This document shows positions 46,617 through 62,112 of a DNA stretch of 64,000 nt, one piece after another (the stretch's first letter is position 1; every line of letters begins with the position of its first letter). The DNA is from Alkalithermobacter thermoalcaliphilus JW-YL-7 = DSM 7308 (lineage in GTDB: Bacteria > Bacillota > Clostridia > Peptostreptococcales > Peptostreptococcaceae). The notes under the pieces are model-generated. The model searched no databases and was not told where the DNA came from. It saw only the letters and a program-made list of their open reading frames with translations. The stretch is from positions 1,474,001 to 1,538,000 of the forward strand of contig LSFY01000001.1 in NCBI GenBank assembly GCA_001584565.1. The letters are read 5' to 3'. A program made the translations under genes and the position numbers.

Positions 46617-49436
46617 TCTTAAAAATTTTCCTGTATATGAATTTTCATTTTGACATACTTGTTCTGGAGTTCCTACAGCAACTATTTCTCCACCATTATC
46701 TCCACCTTCAGGGCCTAAATCTATAATGTAATCTGCTGTTTTTATTACATCTAAATTATGTTCTATTACTACAACAGTATTTCCACTATCTACTAGTCTT
46801 TGAAGTACTTTTATAAGTTTATCTATATCTGCCATATGAAGACCTGTTGTTGGTTCATCTAATATATATATAGTCTTTCCAGTAGATCTTTTGCTAAGTT
46901 CTGTTGCTAATTTTACCCTTTGAGCTTCTCCTCCTGAAAGCTGGGTAGAAGGTTGTCCTAATTTTATATATCCAAGTCCAACATCAATTAACGTCTCTAG
47001 TTTTTTCTTTATTTTAGGTATGTTTTCAAAAAACTCTAGAGCCTGTTCTACATTCATATCTAATACATCAGATATTGTTTTTCCTTTATAAAGTATTTGA
47101 AGTGTTTCTCTGTTATACCTTTTTCCTTTACATACCTGACATGGCACATAAACATCTGGAAGAAAGTGCATTTCTATTTTTATTATTCCATCTCCTTTAC
47201 ACGATTCGCACCTTCCACCTTTTACATTGAAACTGAATCTTCCTTTATTATACCCTCTTGCCTTGGCTTCTGGAACCATTGAAAAAACTTCTCTTATCAT
47301 ATCAAATACTCCTGTATATGTTGCAGGGTTTGACCTTGGTGTTCTTCCTATAGGTGATTGATCTATATTTATTACTTTATCTATATGCTCTATACCTTTT
47401 ATATCTTCATGTTCTCCAACTTTTTCTCTTAGACCTTGTGTTTTTGAGGCTATCCCTTTGTATAATATTTCATTTATAAGAGAACTTTTTCCAGATCCTG
47501 ATACTCCTGTTATACAAGTTAATAACCCTACAGGTATGCTTACATTTACATTTTTTAAATTATTTTCTCTAGCACCTAATATTTGTATATATTTATCAGT
47601 AGGCTTTCTTCTTTCTTTTGGTACTTGTATTTTTTTTCTTCCGCTTAGATACTGTCCTGTTATAGATTCTGTGCTCTTTTTTATATCTTCTACGGTTCCC
47701 TGTGCAACTATATATCCACCGTGTACTCCTGCTCCTGGGCCTATATCAACTATATGATCTGCTGCATACATCGTATCTTCATCATGTTCAACAACAATAA
47801 GTGTATTTCCTATATCGCATAATTTCCTTAATGTCTTTATCAATTTATCATTATCTCTTTGGTGAAGCCCTATACTAGGTTCATCTAGAACATATAAAAC
47901 TCCAACAAGAGCCGATCCTATCTGTGTAGCTAGCCTTATTCTTTGAGCTTCTCCACCTGACAAAGTAAAAGCACTTCTAGATAACGTTAAATATCCAAGA
48001 CCAACATTTTTTAAAAATCCTGCTCTTTCTTTTATTTCCTTTAATATTTCTTTTGCTATAATTTGATCTGTTTCAGACAGTTTTATATCATCTATAAAAT
48101 TTATAAGCTCATCAACTGACATATTTGTAAGATCTGATATATTTTTTTCTTGTATTAATACAGATAAACTTTCTTTTTTAAGTCTTGCTCCGTTACATTT
48201 GCTGCACGGATTGTCTATCATAAACTCTTCTATCTTTTCTCTTATTTGGTCTGAATTTGTTTCAATATATCTTCTCTTTAGGTTATTTATAACTCCTTCA
48301 AAATATCCTTTATAGGATCTATATCCTCCAAACTTTGATTCATATTCAAATTCAACTACTGTATTTTCATTTCCATATAAAAGCTCATTTACAAATTCAT
48401 CTGGTAGATCTTTAAATGGTGTATCTAATGATACATTATACTTTTTAGCTAGATTTTCAACCATTTTGAAGTAATACGTATCCTCACTTGAAGCTCCTCC
48501 AACAGAAAACCAAGGTGCAATAGCTCCTTGCTTTATAGATAATTCCTTATTTGGAACAACCAAAGATTCATCTACTTTTTTCATACTACCTAATCCATTA
48601 CAATTATCACATGCTCCAAATGGGCTATTAAAAGAAAACATCCTAGGAGAAAGCTCTTGTATACTTATTCCGTGCTCAGGACATGCAAATTTAGTTGAAA
48701 AAAGTATCTCTTCTTCTCCTACAACATCTATTATGACTAACCCATCTGAAAGTTTTACAGATGTTTCTATTGAATCACTAAGCCTTGACTCTATCCCTTC
48801 TTTTATAACTATTCTATCCACAACTACTTCTATGTTATGTTTTTTATTTTTATCGATTTGTATTTCATCAGTAACTTCAAACATTTCATTATCTACTCTT
48901 ATTCTTACAAATCCTTCTTTTTTTATATTTTCAATTACTTTTTCATGTCTTCCTTTTTTTCCTCTTACAACTGGAGAAAGTATCTGAATTTTTGTTTTCT
49001 GTGGAAAATTCATAATTTTATCCACTATTTCCTCAACAGTCATTTGACTTATTTTTTTATGACATATAGGGCAGTGTGGCTTTCCAACTCTTGCAAATAA
49101 AAGCCTTAGATAGTCATATATTTCTGTTACTGTACCAACTGTTGATCTTGGATTTTTTGATGTTGTTTTCTGATCTATGGATATAGCTGGGGATAACCCT
49201 TCTATATATTCAACATTTGGCTTTTCCATCTGTCCTAAAAACTGTCTTGCATAAGCTGAAAGACTTTCTACATATCTTCTTTGACCTTCTGCATATATAG
49301 TATCAAATGCCAAAGAAGATTTTCCTGAACCTGAAAGGCCTGTAAATACTATGAATTTATTTCTCGGAATAGTTAAATCTATATTTTTGAGGTTGTGTTC
49401 TTTTGCCCCCTTTATAACTATATTCTTGCTTTCCAT
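46605..49436 (-). CDS. uvrA: Excinuclease ABC subunit A
   Basis: The 943-residue damage-recognition ATPase has two ABC modules with P-loops [12 protein letters not shown] (about 32-43) and [12 protein letters not shown] (about 638-649), two LSGGEAQR signatures, and zinc-finger cysteines at [15 protein letters not shown] and CESCKGDG. Length is typical. It begins one base after the uvrB stop, so the two are cotranscribed and under the LexA site upstream of uvrB. Confidence 0.97.
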   Translation of the reverse strand: MESKNIVIKGAKEHNLKNIDLTIPRNKFIVFTGLSGSGKSSLAFDTIYAEGQRRYVESLSAYARQFLGQMEKPNVEYIEGLSPAISIDQKTTSKNPRSTVGTVTEIYDYLRLLFARVGKPHCPICHKKISQMTVEEIVDKIMNFPQKTKIQILSPVVRGKKGRHEKVIENIKKEGFVRIRVDNEMFEVTDEIQIDKNKKHNIEVVVDRIVIKEGIESRLSDSIETSVKLSDGLVIIDVVGEEEILFSTKFACPEHGISIQELSPRMFSFNSPFGACDNCNGLGSMKKVDESLVVPNKELSIKQGAIAPWFSVGGASSEDTYYFKMVENLAKKYNVSLDTPFKDLPDEFVNELLYGNENTVVEFEYESKFGGYRSYKGYFEGVINNLKRRYIETNSDQIREKIEEFMIDNPCSKCNGARLKKESLSVLIQEKNISDLTNMSVDELINFIDDIKLSETDQIIAKEILKEIKERAGFLKNVGLGYLTLSRSAFTLSGGEAQRIRLATQIGSALVGVLYVLDEPSIGLHQRDNDKLIKTLRKLCDIGNTLIVVEHDEDTMYAADHIVDIGPGAGVHGGYIVAQGTVEDIKKSTESITGQYLSGRKKIQVPKERRKPTDKYIQILGARENNLKNVNVSIPVGLLTCITGVSGSGKSSLINEILYKGIASKTQGLREKVGEHEDIKGIEHIDKVINIDQSPIGRTPRSNPATYTGVFDMIREVFSMVPEAKARGYNKGRFSFNVKGGRCESCKGDGIIKIEMHFLPDVYVPCQVCKGKRYNRETLQILYKGKTISDVLDMNVEQALEFFENIPKIKKKLETLIDVGLGYIKLGQPSTQLSGGEAQRVKLATELSKRSTGKTIYILDEPTTGLHMADIDKLIKVLQRLVDSGNTVVVIEHNLDVIKTADYIIDLGPEGGDNGGEIVAVGTPEQVCQNENSYTGKFLRKYL

Positions 49437-49437
49437 A

Positions 49438-51396
49438 TCACTTTTCTATCCTTTCTTTAAGCTCTTTTATTTTATCTCTAATTTCAGCTGCTCTTTCAAA
49501 CTGTAAGTTTTCAGCAGCTATCATCATTTCTTCTTTTAAGTTTTGTATTGTCTTTTCTATATCAGTTGTATCTTTTATATTGTATTTAACTTCTTCATCT
49601 GCAACCTTAGTAGCTTCAATTATATCTCTTATATCTTTTCTTACTGTCTTTGGAATTATGTTGTGCTTTTTGTTGTAATCGCTTTGTATCTTTCTTCTTC
49701 TATTTGTTTCATCTATTGCTCTTTTCATTGAATCAGTTACTTTGTCTGCATACATTATAACTTGTCCGTTTTCATTTCGCGCTGCTCTACCTATTGTTTG
49801 TATTAAAGATGTTTCTGATCTTAAAAATCCTTCTTTATCAGCATCTAATATAGCAACTAAAGAAACTTCTGGAATATCGAGTCCTTCTCTTAAAAGATTT
49901 ATACCAACTAGTACATCAAATTTACCTATTCTTAAATCTCTTATTATCTCAACTCTTTCTAATGTATTTATATCAGAATGAAGATATCTTACCCTTACTC
50001 CTGCATTTTGAAGATAATTAGTTAAATCTTCTGCCATTTTTTTTGTAAGAGTAGTAATTAGTACTCTTTCATTTTTTTCTGTTCTTTTATATATCTCATT
50101 TAAAAGGTCATCTATTTGACCATCTGTAGGTCTTACATCTATCTTAGGATCTAAAAGACCTGTAGGTCTTATTATTTGCTCTGCTACAACTGTTGAGTTT
50201 TCTATTTCATACTTTGCAGGAGTTGCTGATACAAATAATATTTGATCAATCATATCTTCAAATTCTTCAAACTTTAAAGGTCTATTATCATATGCAGACG
50301 GTAGCCTAAATCCATTTTCTATTAAAGATTCTTTTCTTGATCTATCTCCACCATACATAGCTCTTATCTGAGGAATAGTTACATGTGATTCATCTATTAT
50401 TATTAAATAATCTTTTTCGAAAAAGTCTATCAATGTATAAGGTCTTTCACCTTCTTTTCTTCCAGTTATATGTCTTGAATAGTTTTCTATTCCTTGACAA
50501 AATCCTATTTCTCTTAGCATTTCTATATCATATTTTGTTCTTTGTTCTATTCTTTGTGCTTCTAGCAATTTTCCTTTTTCATTAAAGTACCTTATTCTTT
50601 CTTTTAATTCTTCTTCAATTGCTATTATTGCCTTTTCTAGTCTTTCTTTACTAGTTACATAGTGAGATGCTGGAAATATAGATACATGTTTTCTTAATCC
50701 TATTATTTCACCAGTTAAGTAATTTATTTCTGTTATACGCTCTATTTCATCGCCAAAAAATTCTACTCTTATACCTTTTTCATCTGTATTTGCTGGAAAT
50801 ATCTCTAGTATATCTCCTCTTACTCTAAATGTTCCTCTTTTGAAATTTACATCATTTCGCTCGTATTGGATAGATACAAGCTCTTTTATAACTTCATCCC
50901 TATCTTTTAACATACCAGGTCTTAAGGATATCATCAAATCTTTATAATCACTAGGATCTCCTAATCCGTATATGCAAGAAACTGAAGCTACTATTATTGT
51001 ATCTTTTCTCTCTAGTATCGCTGCTGTTGCTGAGTGTCTTAACTTATCTATTTCCTCATTTATAGAAGCATCTTTTTCTATATAAGTATCTGTTTGAACG
51101 ACATAAGCCTCTGGTTGATAATAATCATAATAACTTACAAAATATTCAACTGCATTGTTTGGAAAAAATTCTTTAAACTCACTATAAAGCTGTGCTGCTA
51201 ATGTCTTATTGTGAGCTATTACTAAAGTAGGCTTTTGAACTTCTTGTATTATATTAGCCATAGTAAAAGTTTTACCCGATCCTGTAACCCCTAAAAGAGT
51301 TAGAAATTTTTCACCTTTTTTAATTCCATCAGATATAGTTTTTATAGCATTTGGTTGATCTCCCATAGGTCTTAGCTTTGAATCTATTTTAAACAT
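49438..51396 (-). CDS. uvrB: Excinuclease ABC subunit B
   Basis: The 652-residue damage-verification helicase shows Walker [14 protein letters not shown] (about 36-48), the beta-hairpin region [19 protein letters not shown], the helicase motif QTIGRAARN, and a C-terminal UVR helix that binds UvrC. A GAGGTG ribosome site precedes the ATG. A LexA-type operator and a sigma-A promoter lie directly upstream, so DNA damage should induce uvrBA. Confidence 0.97.
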   Translation of the reverse strand: MFKIDSKLRPMGDQPNAIKTISDGIKKGEKFLTLLGVTGSGKTFTMANIIQEVQKPTLVIAHNKTLAAQLYSEFKEFFPNNAVEYFVSYYDYYQPEAYVVQTDTYIEKDASINEEIDKLRHSATAAILERKDTIIVASVSCIYGLGDPSDYKDLMISLRPGMLKDRDEVIKELVSIQYERNDVNFKRGTFRVRGDILEIFPANTDEKGIRVEFFGDEIERITEINYLTGEIIGLRKHVSIFPASHYVTSKERLEKAIIAIEEELKERIRYFNEKGKLLEAQRIEQRTKYDIEMLREIGFCQGIENYSRHITGRKEGERPYTLIDFFEKDYLIIIDESHVTIPQIRAMYGGDRSRKESLIENGFRLPSAYDNRPLKFEEFEDMIDQILFVSATPAKYEIENSTVVAEQIIRPTGLLDPKIDVRPTDGQIDDLLNEIYKRTEKNERVLITTLTKKMAEDLTNYLQNAGVRVRYLHSDINTLERVEIIRDLRIGKFDVLVGINLLREGLDIPEVSLVAILDADKEGFLRSETSLIQTIGRAARNENGQVIMYADKVTDSMKRAIDETNRRRKIQSDYNKKHNIIPKTVRKDIRDIIEATKVADEEVKYNIKDTTDIEKTIQNLKEEMMIAAENLQFERAAEIRDKIKELKERIEK

Positions 51397-51412
51397 AAAT
51401 TTTCACCTCTTC

Positions 51413-51424
51413 GAACGTAAGTTC
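51413..51424 (-). promoter_or_regulatory. LexA (SOS) box upstream of uvrBA
   Basis: GAACGTAAGTTC (core GAAC-N4-GTTC) matches the Gram-positive SOS operator exactly in both half-sites. It lies just downstream of the -10 element of the uvrB promoter, where bound LexA would block transcription. Confidence 0.85.
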
Positions 51425-51431
51425 TATTAAG

Positions 51432-51460
51432 ATTATACACATACCGACAAAATAATTCAA
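51432..51460 (-). promoter_or_regulatory. Sigma-A promoter of uvrBA
   Basis: On the minus strand TTGAAT (51455-51460) and TATAAT (51432-51437) are separated by 17 bases, a near-consensus housekeeping promoter, with the LexA box right after it. Confidence 0.8.
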
Positions 51461-51504
51461 TAGTATTAATATACCTCCTGTAAAGTAAAAAGAAACAAAA
51501 AAAA

Positions 51505-51528
51505 GACTTCTATGGGGGGATAGAAGCC
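51505..51528 (-). terminator. Terminator of the rRNA operon
   Basis: GACTTCTAT pairs with ATAGAAGCC (one G-U) around a six-base loop of G residues on the plus strand, followed by TTTTTTTT on the minus strand, about 95 bases after 5S. Confidence 0.85.
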
Positions 51529-51621
51529 TTTCTAGGGGGATATTTGTAAATCAAGTATTCACTATCTACTTATATTTTGAACATAATTTCAAAATATATA
51601 CATAAATTTATAACTTTTTTA

Positions 51622-51738
<117 letters not shown>

Positions 51739-51760
51739 AATATATTAGCACATTCAAAAC

Positions 51761-51771
51761 TGCATAGCATT
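51761..51771 (-). other. 3' half of the 23S processing stem
   Basis: TGCATAGCATT here is the exact complement of 54696-54706 upstream of 23S, so the precursor ends pair in a stem that RNase III-type enzymes would cut. Confidence 0.7.
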
Positions 51772-51773
51772 TT

Positions 51774-56450
<4,677 letters not shown>

Positions 56451-56477
56451 AACTTTTATATTTAGTAACTGGCTTAA

Positions 56478-56490
56478 TTACCTGCTGTTT
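56478..56490 (-). other. 5' half of the 16S processing stem
   Basis: TTACCTGCTGTTT on the plus strand is the complement of 54803-54815, which lies after 16S, so a 13-bp precursor stem encloses the 16S rRNA. Confidence 0.75.
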
Positions 56491-56532
56491 AATTTTCAAA
56501 GTTCATTTTGACTTGTCCTTGCGACAAATAAT

Positions 56533-56561
56533 AATATATCAGGTTATTCTACATAAGTCAA
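56533..56561 (-). promoter_or_regulatory. rRNA operon promoter
   Basis: TTGACT (56556-56561) and TATATT (56533-56538) on the minus strand are 17 bases apart. An A+T-rich stretch upstream of the -35 resembles an UP element. It is the only good promoter before 16S. Confidence 0.85.
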
Positions 56562-56606
56562 CACTTTTTTACAAATTTTTTTCTAAAGTTTTATTTTCAG
56601 TAAAAA

Positions 56607-56630
56607 ACGCAGCTTTATGCTAGGCTGCGC
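56607..56630 (-). terminator. Terminator overlapping the end of larE
   Basis: CGCAGC and GCTGCG form the stem around the larE stop, followed by TTTTTT on the minus strand. It shields the rRNA promoter from upstream transcription. Confidence 0.8.
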
Positions 56631-57445
56631 TTTTGTTCATCACTTAAAACTTCATTCATACTCCCGGTTCTATATCCTTCAAGATCCATAGTTACATATA
56701 AAAATCCTAACTGTTTCAGTTTTTTGTTTATATCATCTAAAAGATTAATATCAAATAGTTTTACTCTTTCTTCAGGAGATACTTCTATTCTTGCTATTTG
56801 TCCATGGTGTCTTATTCTAAATTGTTTAAATCCTAAATCCCTTAGATAGTTTTCTCCCTTATCTAGCATAGAAAGTTTTTCTTTTGTTATTTCTTCTCCA
56901 TATGGAAATCTTGAAGATAAACAAGCAAATGCAGGTTTATTCCAAGTTGGAAGGTTTAATTGTTTTGATAACTGTCTTATATCTTCTTTTGTTAAAGAAG
57001 CTTCTTTTAAAGGGCTTATAACATTAAGTTCTCTTGCTGCCTTACTTCCAGGTCTAAAATCTTTTAAATCATCAGCATTTGATCCATCTAAAATATTCTC
57101 TATTCCTTTTTCATCAGCTACCTTTCTTATTTTGGTAAATAGCTCATGTTTACAAAAATAGCATCTATTTGGAGGATTTTTCCTAAATCCTTCTATTTCT
57201 GTTTCTTCTGACTCTATAACTATCTGCTCTACTCCTATTTGTTTAGATAAGTTTATAGATTCTTTAAATTCTCTTTCTGGATAAGTCGATGATGTTGCTG
57301 TTACAGCTATAACATTATCTCCTAAAACGTCTTTGCATACCTTTATTAAAAATGTACTATCTACTCCTCCTGAAAAAGCAACTGCAACACTTTTTAATTC
57401 TTTTATTATTTCTTTTAATTTTTCATACTTGCTATTTAAATCCAT
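56615..57445 (-). CDS. larE: ATP-dependent sulfur transferase LarE
   Basis: The 276-residue protein has the PP-loop AFSGGVDST at about 23-31 and belongs to LarE, which inserts sulfur into the nickel-pincer cofactor of lactate racemase and related enzymes. Three cysteines are notable: NRCYFCK (about 93-99) and ACLSSRFPYG (about 175-184), a set that in the Thermotoga enzyme binds a 4Fe-4S cluster and lets sulfur be delivered catalytically instead of sacrificing the enzyme's own cysteine. larA, larB and larC are not in this window. It starts 15 bases after tcdA. Confidence 0.92.
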   Translation of the reverse strand: MDLNSKYEKLKEIIKELKSVAVAFSGGVDSTFLIKVCKDVLGDNVIAVTATSSTYPEREFKESINLSKQIGVEQIVIESEETEIEGFRKNPPNRCYFCKHELFTKIRKVADEKGIENILDGSNADDLKDFRPGSKAARELNVISPLKEASLTKEDIRQLSKQLNLPTWNKPAFACLSSRFPYGEEITKEKLSMLDKGENYLRDLGFKQFRIRHHGQIARIEVSPEERVKLFDINLLDDINKKLKQLGFLYVTMDLEGYRTGSMNEVLSDEQKRSLA

Positions 57446-57460
57446 AAAATCCCCTCCTAA

Positions 57461-58165
57461 CTACTTATTTATAATATCTTTAACTACCTCTGATGCTATA
57501 ATAAGTCCTGCAACAGATGGAACAAATGATACACTTCCTGGAGTTTGTCTTCTATTTGGATCATTTACCATATTTTTAGGCGTTATAGGTGTTTCTTTTG
57601 AATATACAACCTTTAATTTTTCTATTCCTCTTTTTCTTAACTCATATCTCATTACTCTTGCTAAAGGACACACAGAAGTTTTATATATGTCCGAAACTTC
57701 TAACATAGTTGGATTTAGTTTATTTCCTGCGCCCATAGAGCTTATGATAGGTATATTCATCTGTTTACATCTTTGTATTAAATCAAGTTTTGATGAAACC
57801 ATGTCTATAGCATCTACCACATAAGTATATTCTTTAGATAAAAGTTTTGATGCATTTTCACTGTTATAAAGCTCTTTGTAAGCTATAACTTGTGCTTTAG
57901 GATTTATTTCTAATATTCTTTCTTTCATTACTTCAACTTTAGGTCTTCCTACTGTTTTTGTAGTAGCATGTATTTGTCTATTTATATTAGTAATACATAT
58001 GTTATCGTAATCTATAAGGACAAGTTTTTCTACTCCACTTCTAACAAGCCCTTCAACAACAAATGTACCTACTCCTCCTATTCCAAATACAGCTACAGTA
58101 CTTTGCTTTAGTTTATTTAAATTTTCTGTTCCTATTAACATTTCTGTTCTTATAAATTCATGCAC
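57461..58165 (-). CDS. tcdA: tRNA threonylcarbamoyladenosine dehydratase
   Basis: The 234-residue E1-like (ThiF/MoeB fold) enzyme cyclises t6A37 in ANN-decoding tRNAs. It shows the nucleotide-binding GIGGVGTFVVEGLVRSG (about 31-47), the adenylation Asp region DYDNICITNINRQ (about 54-66) and the C-terminal GSVSFVPSVAGLI. The start of the following gene is 15 bases away. Confidence 0.92.
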   Translation of the reverse strand: MHEFIRTEMLIGTENLNKLKQSTVAVFGIGGVGTFVVEGLVRSGVEKLVLIDYDNICITNINRQIHATTKTVGRPKVEVMKERILEINPKAQVIAYKELYNSENASKLLSKEYTYVVDAIDMVSSKLDLIQRCKQMNIPIISSMGAGNKLNPTMLEVSDIYKTSVCPLARVMRYELRKRGIEKLKVVYSKETPITPKNMVNDPNRRQTPGSVSFVPSVAGLIIASEVVKDIINK

Positions 58166-58187
58166 AAATGTTTCCTCCTTAAATTTA

Positions 58188-58772
58188 TTACTTTATATCA
58201 TACTTTTTAACTTTTCTATATAAAGTTGCTATTCCAATATTTAATGCATCTGCTGCTTTTTTCATTCCTTCTGTTGTGGTTCCATATTTTTTCAGTGCCT
58301 TTTGTATTTCATTTTTTTCTAGTTCCTCAAAAGTTTTCACTTCTGTTTCTTCTTCATTCATTTGAACATATAATAGTTTTGCTATTGTTTCTATAAAATT
58401 CATCAATTCTTCTTTCTTTGATATTATACTCTCCCTTTGCTCATTATTAAAAGCTACAAGTCCTATAACACCTATAACTTTGTTTCCATTTTTTATAGGA
58501 GCGCACACGTCAGCCATTTCCTCACAAAGAGTTTTTCTTTTACATATTTTACATTTATCATTTAATTCTTTTTCATGCATTATACTGCATTTGCCAGTTT
58601 TTAAAACTTCTGAGTATATAGAGTTTTCATCTATTATTTCGCCTATTTTTGAAAAATAACTTCCAGTACCTGCTATTCTTCTTAAGCTCTTATCTACTAA
58701 TGTAACTTCAAGGTCTAATACCTTTGATATATTATCGCACATATTTTGTATATAATCATTAGATTTTAACAT
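58188..58772 (-). CDS. Small sensor-Fis regulator lacking an AAA+ domain
   Basis: The 194-residue protein has an N-terminal sensor domain (about 1-135) of the GAF/PAS-like type with a cysteine cluster CKICKRKTLC at about 68-77, then directly a Fis-type helix-turn-helix (about 150-190; EGMKKAADALNIGIATLYRKVKKY). This is the layout of clostridial sigma-54 activators such as PrdR-type regulators, but without the central AAA+ ATPase. So it cannot remodel sigma-54 polymerase and may work as a plain repressor or activator. Its target is unknown; the neighbours are tcdA and ctp. Confidence 0.75.
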   Translation of the reverse strand: MLKSNDYIQNMCDNISKVLDLEVTLVDKSLRRIAGTGSYFSKIGEIIDENSIYSEVLKTGKCSIMHEKELNDKCKICKRKTLCEEMADVCAPIKNGNKVIGVIGLVAFNNEQRESIISKKEELMNFIETIAKLLYVQMNEEETEVKTFEELEKNEIQKALKKYGTTTEGMKKAADALNIGIATLYRKVKKYDIK

Positions 58773-58835
58773 TTTATCACTCCTAAAACTTCTATTTATT
58801 TAATTTTAATTATGATAAATTATAAAATCAAGACA

Positions 58836-58869
58836 AAAAGGAAAGATGATTTATTTCATCTTTCCTTTT
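58836..58869 (-). terminator. Terminator overlapping the end of the S41 peptidase gene
   Basis: AAAAGGAAAGATGA pairs with TCATCTTTCCTTTT around a six-base loop. The stop codon lies in the loop, and a short T-run follows on the minus strand. Confidence 0.75.
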
Positions 58870-59999
58870 AGATGTTCTATAGCCTTTTTTAATTGCTCTT
58901 GTTCATCTTCTACAACTATATTAGGCTGTATTCCTTTTCCGTGTATATATTCTCCATTTGGAGTAAAGTACTGTGAAATTGTAAGTTTAAATCCTGATCC
59001 ATCATTAAGAGGTCTAACTCTTTGAACAAGACCTTTACCAAATGTAGTTGTTCCTATTAAAGTTCCAGCTTTGTGATCTCTTATAGCTCCAGCTAAAATT
59101 TCTGAAGCAGAAGCTGAACCTTCATCTATTAATACTACCAAAGGTATATCGATTTGTCTTCCATCGGACTTTAAGTATTCTTTTTTTCCTTTATTGTCCT
59201 TTGTATATACAATTGTTCCTTTTCCTAATATTTCATCTGCTATTTCTTTACACTGATCTAAAAGTCCTCCAGGATTTCCTCTTAAATCTATTATTAATCC
59301 TTTTATTCCTTGCGATTGAAGACTTTGTAGATTTTGTTTGAAATCTTGAGCTGTTTTCTCATCAAATGTAGTTATTCTTATATATCCTATATTTTCTTCT
59401 AAAACTTCTGACCTTACAGTTTTAAGCCTTATTTCCTCTCTTTTTATATTTAAAGACATCTCCTTTTCATCTCTAAGTATAGTTAACTTTACATTAGTTC
59501 CCTCTGGGCCTTTCATCATACTTATAGCTTTATCAATTTCTTTTGCTGTAACTTCTTTATCATCTACTTTTAATATTTTATCTCCAGCTTTAAGTCCTGC
59601 TCTAAATCCAGGAGTATCTTCTATAGGAGAAACTATAGTTATAAAGCCATCTTCTCCTGGTGTTACTATTATTCCTATACCACTATATGTACCTTTAGTA
59701 TACTCCATTAAACTTTTAAACTCTTTTTCATTTAAATACTGAGAATAAGGGTCATCTAACCCTTCAAATAAACCTTTCAAGGCAGAATCAATCAGCTTTT
59801 GTTCATCTACTTGTGTATAATAGTTTTCTTGTATAAATTTTTTAAGGGTTACTAATTTTGAAAGCTTTTTATATTCCTCGTAGTCTTCTTTTCGAATAAC
59901 TACTGCTCTTCCTGTAAGCAAAATCAGGTTTGCTGAAAGGGAAATAACTAGTATGATACCAATCAAAATTTTTAAGATTTTCTCCTTTTTAAATCTCAA
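58851..59999 (-). CDS. S41-family carboxyl-terminal processing peptidase
   Basis: The 382-residue protein has one N-terminal membrane helix (about 10-30), a PDZ domain (about 95-175), and the S41 serine peptidase domain with catalytic Ser in GSASASEILAGAI (about 291-303) and Lys in TTFGKGLVQR (about 318-327). Such peptidases trim or activate exported proteins; CtpB in Bacillus activates spore sigma-K processing. Its position after envC and ftsX-ftsE suggests a role in cell-wall hydrolysis control. Confidence 0.92.
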   Translation of the reverse strand: MRFKKEKILKILIGIILVISLSANLILLTGRAVVIRKEDYEEYKKLSKLVTLKKFIQENYYTQVDEQKLIDSALKGLFEGLDDPYSQYLNEKEFKSLMEYTKGTYSGIGIIVTPGEDGFITIVSPIEDTPGFRAGLKAGDKILKVDDKEVTAKEIDKAISMMKGPEGTNVKLTILRDEKEMSLNIKREEIRLKTVRSEVLEENIGYIRITTFDEKTAQDFKQNLQSLQSQGIKGLIIDLRGNPGGLLDQCKEIADEILGKGTIVYTKDNKGKKEYLKSDGRQIDIPLVVLIDEGSASASEILAGAIRDHKAGTLIGTTTFGKGLVQRVRPLNDGSGFKLTISQYFTPNGEYIHGKGIQPNIVVEDEQEQLKKAIEHLKGKMK

Positions 60000-60064
60000 T
60001 ATTATGCATCTCCTTTTATATAGTTTATATTCTTATTATATGTTAAAAACCATCTTTTATGATA

Positions 60065-60091
60065 TAAGGTCTAGGAAAAACCTAGACCTTA
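60065..60091 (-). terminator. Hairpin at the end of the envC-like gene
   Basis: TAAGGTCTAGG pairs with CCTAGACCTTA around a five-base loop and contains the stop codon. The T-run is poor, so termination may be partial and allow read-through into the peptidase gene. Confidence 0.55.
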
Positions 60092-61204
60092 TCTTAACCA
60101 AGACATAGGATCAACATACGCACCGTTTTTTCTAACTTCAAAATGAAGATGTGGTCCTGTTGAATATCCTGTAGATCCTACTCTTGCTATTGCTTGTCCT
60201 CTTTGTACTTTCTGTCCTACTGAAACTAATAATGATGAATTATGGGCATATAAAGTTACAATTCCTCCTCCATGGTCAATCAGTACAGTTTTTCCATATC
60301 CACCCATCCAATCTGCCATTATAACTGTTCCGCTATTTGCGGCAACTACTGTTGCCCCCATAGGCGCTGCTATATCTATCCCTGTATGAAGTCTTGGGAC
60401 ATTAAATATTGGATGTATTCTGTTTCCAAATGGAGATGAAACCCTTGTATATCCTGGAGTTGGCCACGCAAAAGCACCACCTGCATAACTTCCTTTAGAT
60501 TGTAGCTTTAATATTTCTTTTTCTAAACTTTTTGCATATCTATTTAATTCATCTTCTTGAGCTAGAAGATTTGAATATTCTTGTTCTAGTTGTTTTTTAA
60601 GTCTATTTTGCTCTCCCCTGGAAACTACTAGCTTTTGTCTTTGTATTTCTATTGAATTTTTTAAAGATACTATTTTCTTTTGCTCATTTTCTAAATTTCT
60701 TCTTTTATCTTCTAATGATTCTTTATTTTTTCTTAGTTCGTGTAATATTTGCTTATCGTGATCTACTATTTTTTTTATCATATCTAAATTAGATAAAAGC
60801 TCTGTTATATCCTTAGCAGAAAAAAGAACTTCTAAATATCCAACTTCAGATATTTTATACATAACTCTAAGCCTTTGTCCTAAAAGTTCATTATTTTCCT
60901 GTATACTTTTTTCAAGGGCATTTATTTCTTTTTTAGTTGTGCTAATTTTTCTTTCAGTCTCTGCAAGTTCTGAGTTTATCTTTTCTATTTCTCTTTGTAT
61001 TTCATTTATTTCTTTATCTAATTCTTTTATTCTTTCTTGAACATTTTCCTGCTTGTTTTTGTTTTCGGTTTTAGCTTTATTTATATTAGTTATGCTCTTT
61101 TGAACATTATTTAGCTTATTTTTATACTCTGATATACTTTGAGCATATACATTAACACTTGATATACATATTAATATAGCCAAAGTAATTGATAATTTTC
61201 TCAT
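60089..61204 (-). CDS. EnvC-like murein hydrolase activator with M23 domain
   Basis: The 371-residue protein has a signal peptide (about 1-22), a long coiled coil (about 25-245) and a C-terminal M23/LytM peptidase domain with [11 protein letters not shown] (about 278-288) and [12 protein letters not shown] (about 347-358), the zinc-site histidines. Its partner FtsEX (next genes) controls such proteins through ATP hydrolysis to open the wall at division. Whether it cleaves or only activates is unproven, but the metal ligands are complete. It is 17 bases from ftsX. Confidence 0.93.
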   Translation of the reverse strand: MRKLSITLAILICISSVNVYAQSISEYKNKLNNVQKSITNINKAKTENKNKQENVQERIKELDKEINEIQREIEKINSELAETERKISTTKKEINALEKSIQENNELLGQRLRVMYKISEVGYLEVLFSAKDITELLSNLDMIKKIVDHDKQILHELRKNKESLEDKRRNLENEQKKIVSLKNSIEIQRQKLVVSRGEQNRLKKQLEQEYSNLLAQEDELNRYAKSLEKEILKLQSKGSYAGGAFAWPTPGYTRVSSPFGNRIHPIFNVPRLHTGIDIAAPMGATVVAANSGTVIMADWMGGYGKTVLIDHGGGIVTLYAHNSSLLVSVGQKVQRGQAIARVGSTGYSTGPHLHFEVRKNGAYVDPMSWLR

Positions 61205-61221
61205 CTAAAATCCCCCTTATT

Positions 61222-62112
61222 CTAGACTTTCAGGTGTTTTCTTATGGATAACATACTGCCTAAAACTCCTATACCTACCCCCATTATAAGAAATATTTTT
61301 ATTAATGTATCTGAAATTTGAGATATAGGAAGTATATAATCAGAAAATAATGAGTAGGCAGGCTCATTTAGTTTTTCATACATTTTATCATAAGAAAGAT
61401 AAACTATCCCAAAGGACAACATTGCTCCAACTGCTCCAAGCATTATACCTTCTATTATAAAAGGTCCCCTTATAAACCAATCTGTAGCCCCTACATACTT
61501 CATTATATTTATTTCTTTTTTTCTTGCGTGTAAAGCTATCTTTATAGTATTTGATATCATAAACAATGAAACTATAGATAATAAACCTATTAAAAATAAT
61601 CCTAAAATTCTTATAAGATTTGATATGTTAAGAAGTTTATCTACTATATCTTTATAATACTTTATATCTTCTATTTGCTCGTAATCTTTTAAACTCTCTA
61701 CAACATTATCTGCACTTTCTAAGTTTTCAAGAGTAATTATAAAAGAGTTTTGGAGTGGATTATCTATACCTTCTAAAAGATAAGCATCTTCTCCCCATCT
61801 TTCTTTAAATTTTTTTAAGGCATCTTCTTTTGATTCGAATTCTATATCTTTTATTCCTTCTATTTTTTTTATATCCTCTCTTAAATTTACAATTTCTTTT
61901 TCGTCTATATTTTCATGTAAAAACAGCTGAATTTTATCAAACTGCTGTTGAGCTAGTAATGTTATGTTATTTATGTTTAAAACAATGCTTAAAATTATTC
62001 CTAATATAAATAGTGAGGATGCAACAGAAGTTATCGACGCTATAGACATCGTTGCATTTTTTAATGCTCCTTTTACACCTTCTTTTATAGTATAAATGAT
62101 GCTATTCATCAT
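61222..62112 (-). CDS. ftsX: Cell-division ABC transporter permease FtsX
   Basis: The 296-residue membrane protein has four helices (about 21-44, 168-190, 217-237, 270-290) and a large extracellular loop (about 45-165) that binds the murein hydrolase activator. The start follows GGGG, and its coding sequence overlaps ftsE by 11 bases. Confidence 0.93.
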   Translation of the reverse strand: MMNSIIYTIKEGVKGALKNATMSIASITSVASSLFILGIILSIVLNINNITLLAQQQFDKIQLFLHENIDEKEIVNLREDIKKIEGIKDIEFESKEDALKKFKERWGEDAYLLEGIDNPLQNSFIITLENLESADNVVESLKDYEQIEDIKYYKDIVDKLLNISNLIRILGLFLIGLLSIVSLFMISNTIKIALHARKKEINIMKYVGATDWFIRGPFIIEGIMLGAVGAMLSFGIVYLSYDKMYEKLNEPAYSLFSDYILPISQISDTLIKIFLIMGVGIGVLGSMLSIRKHLKV

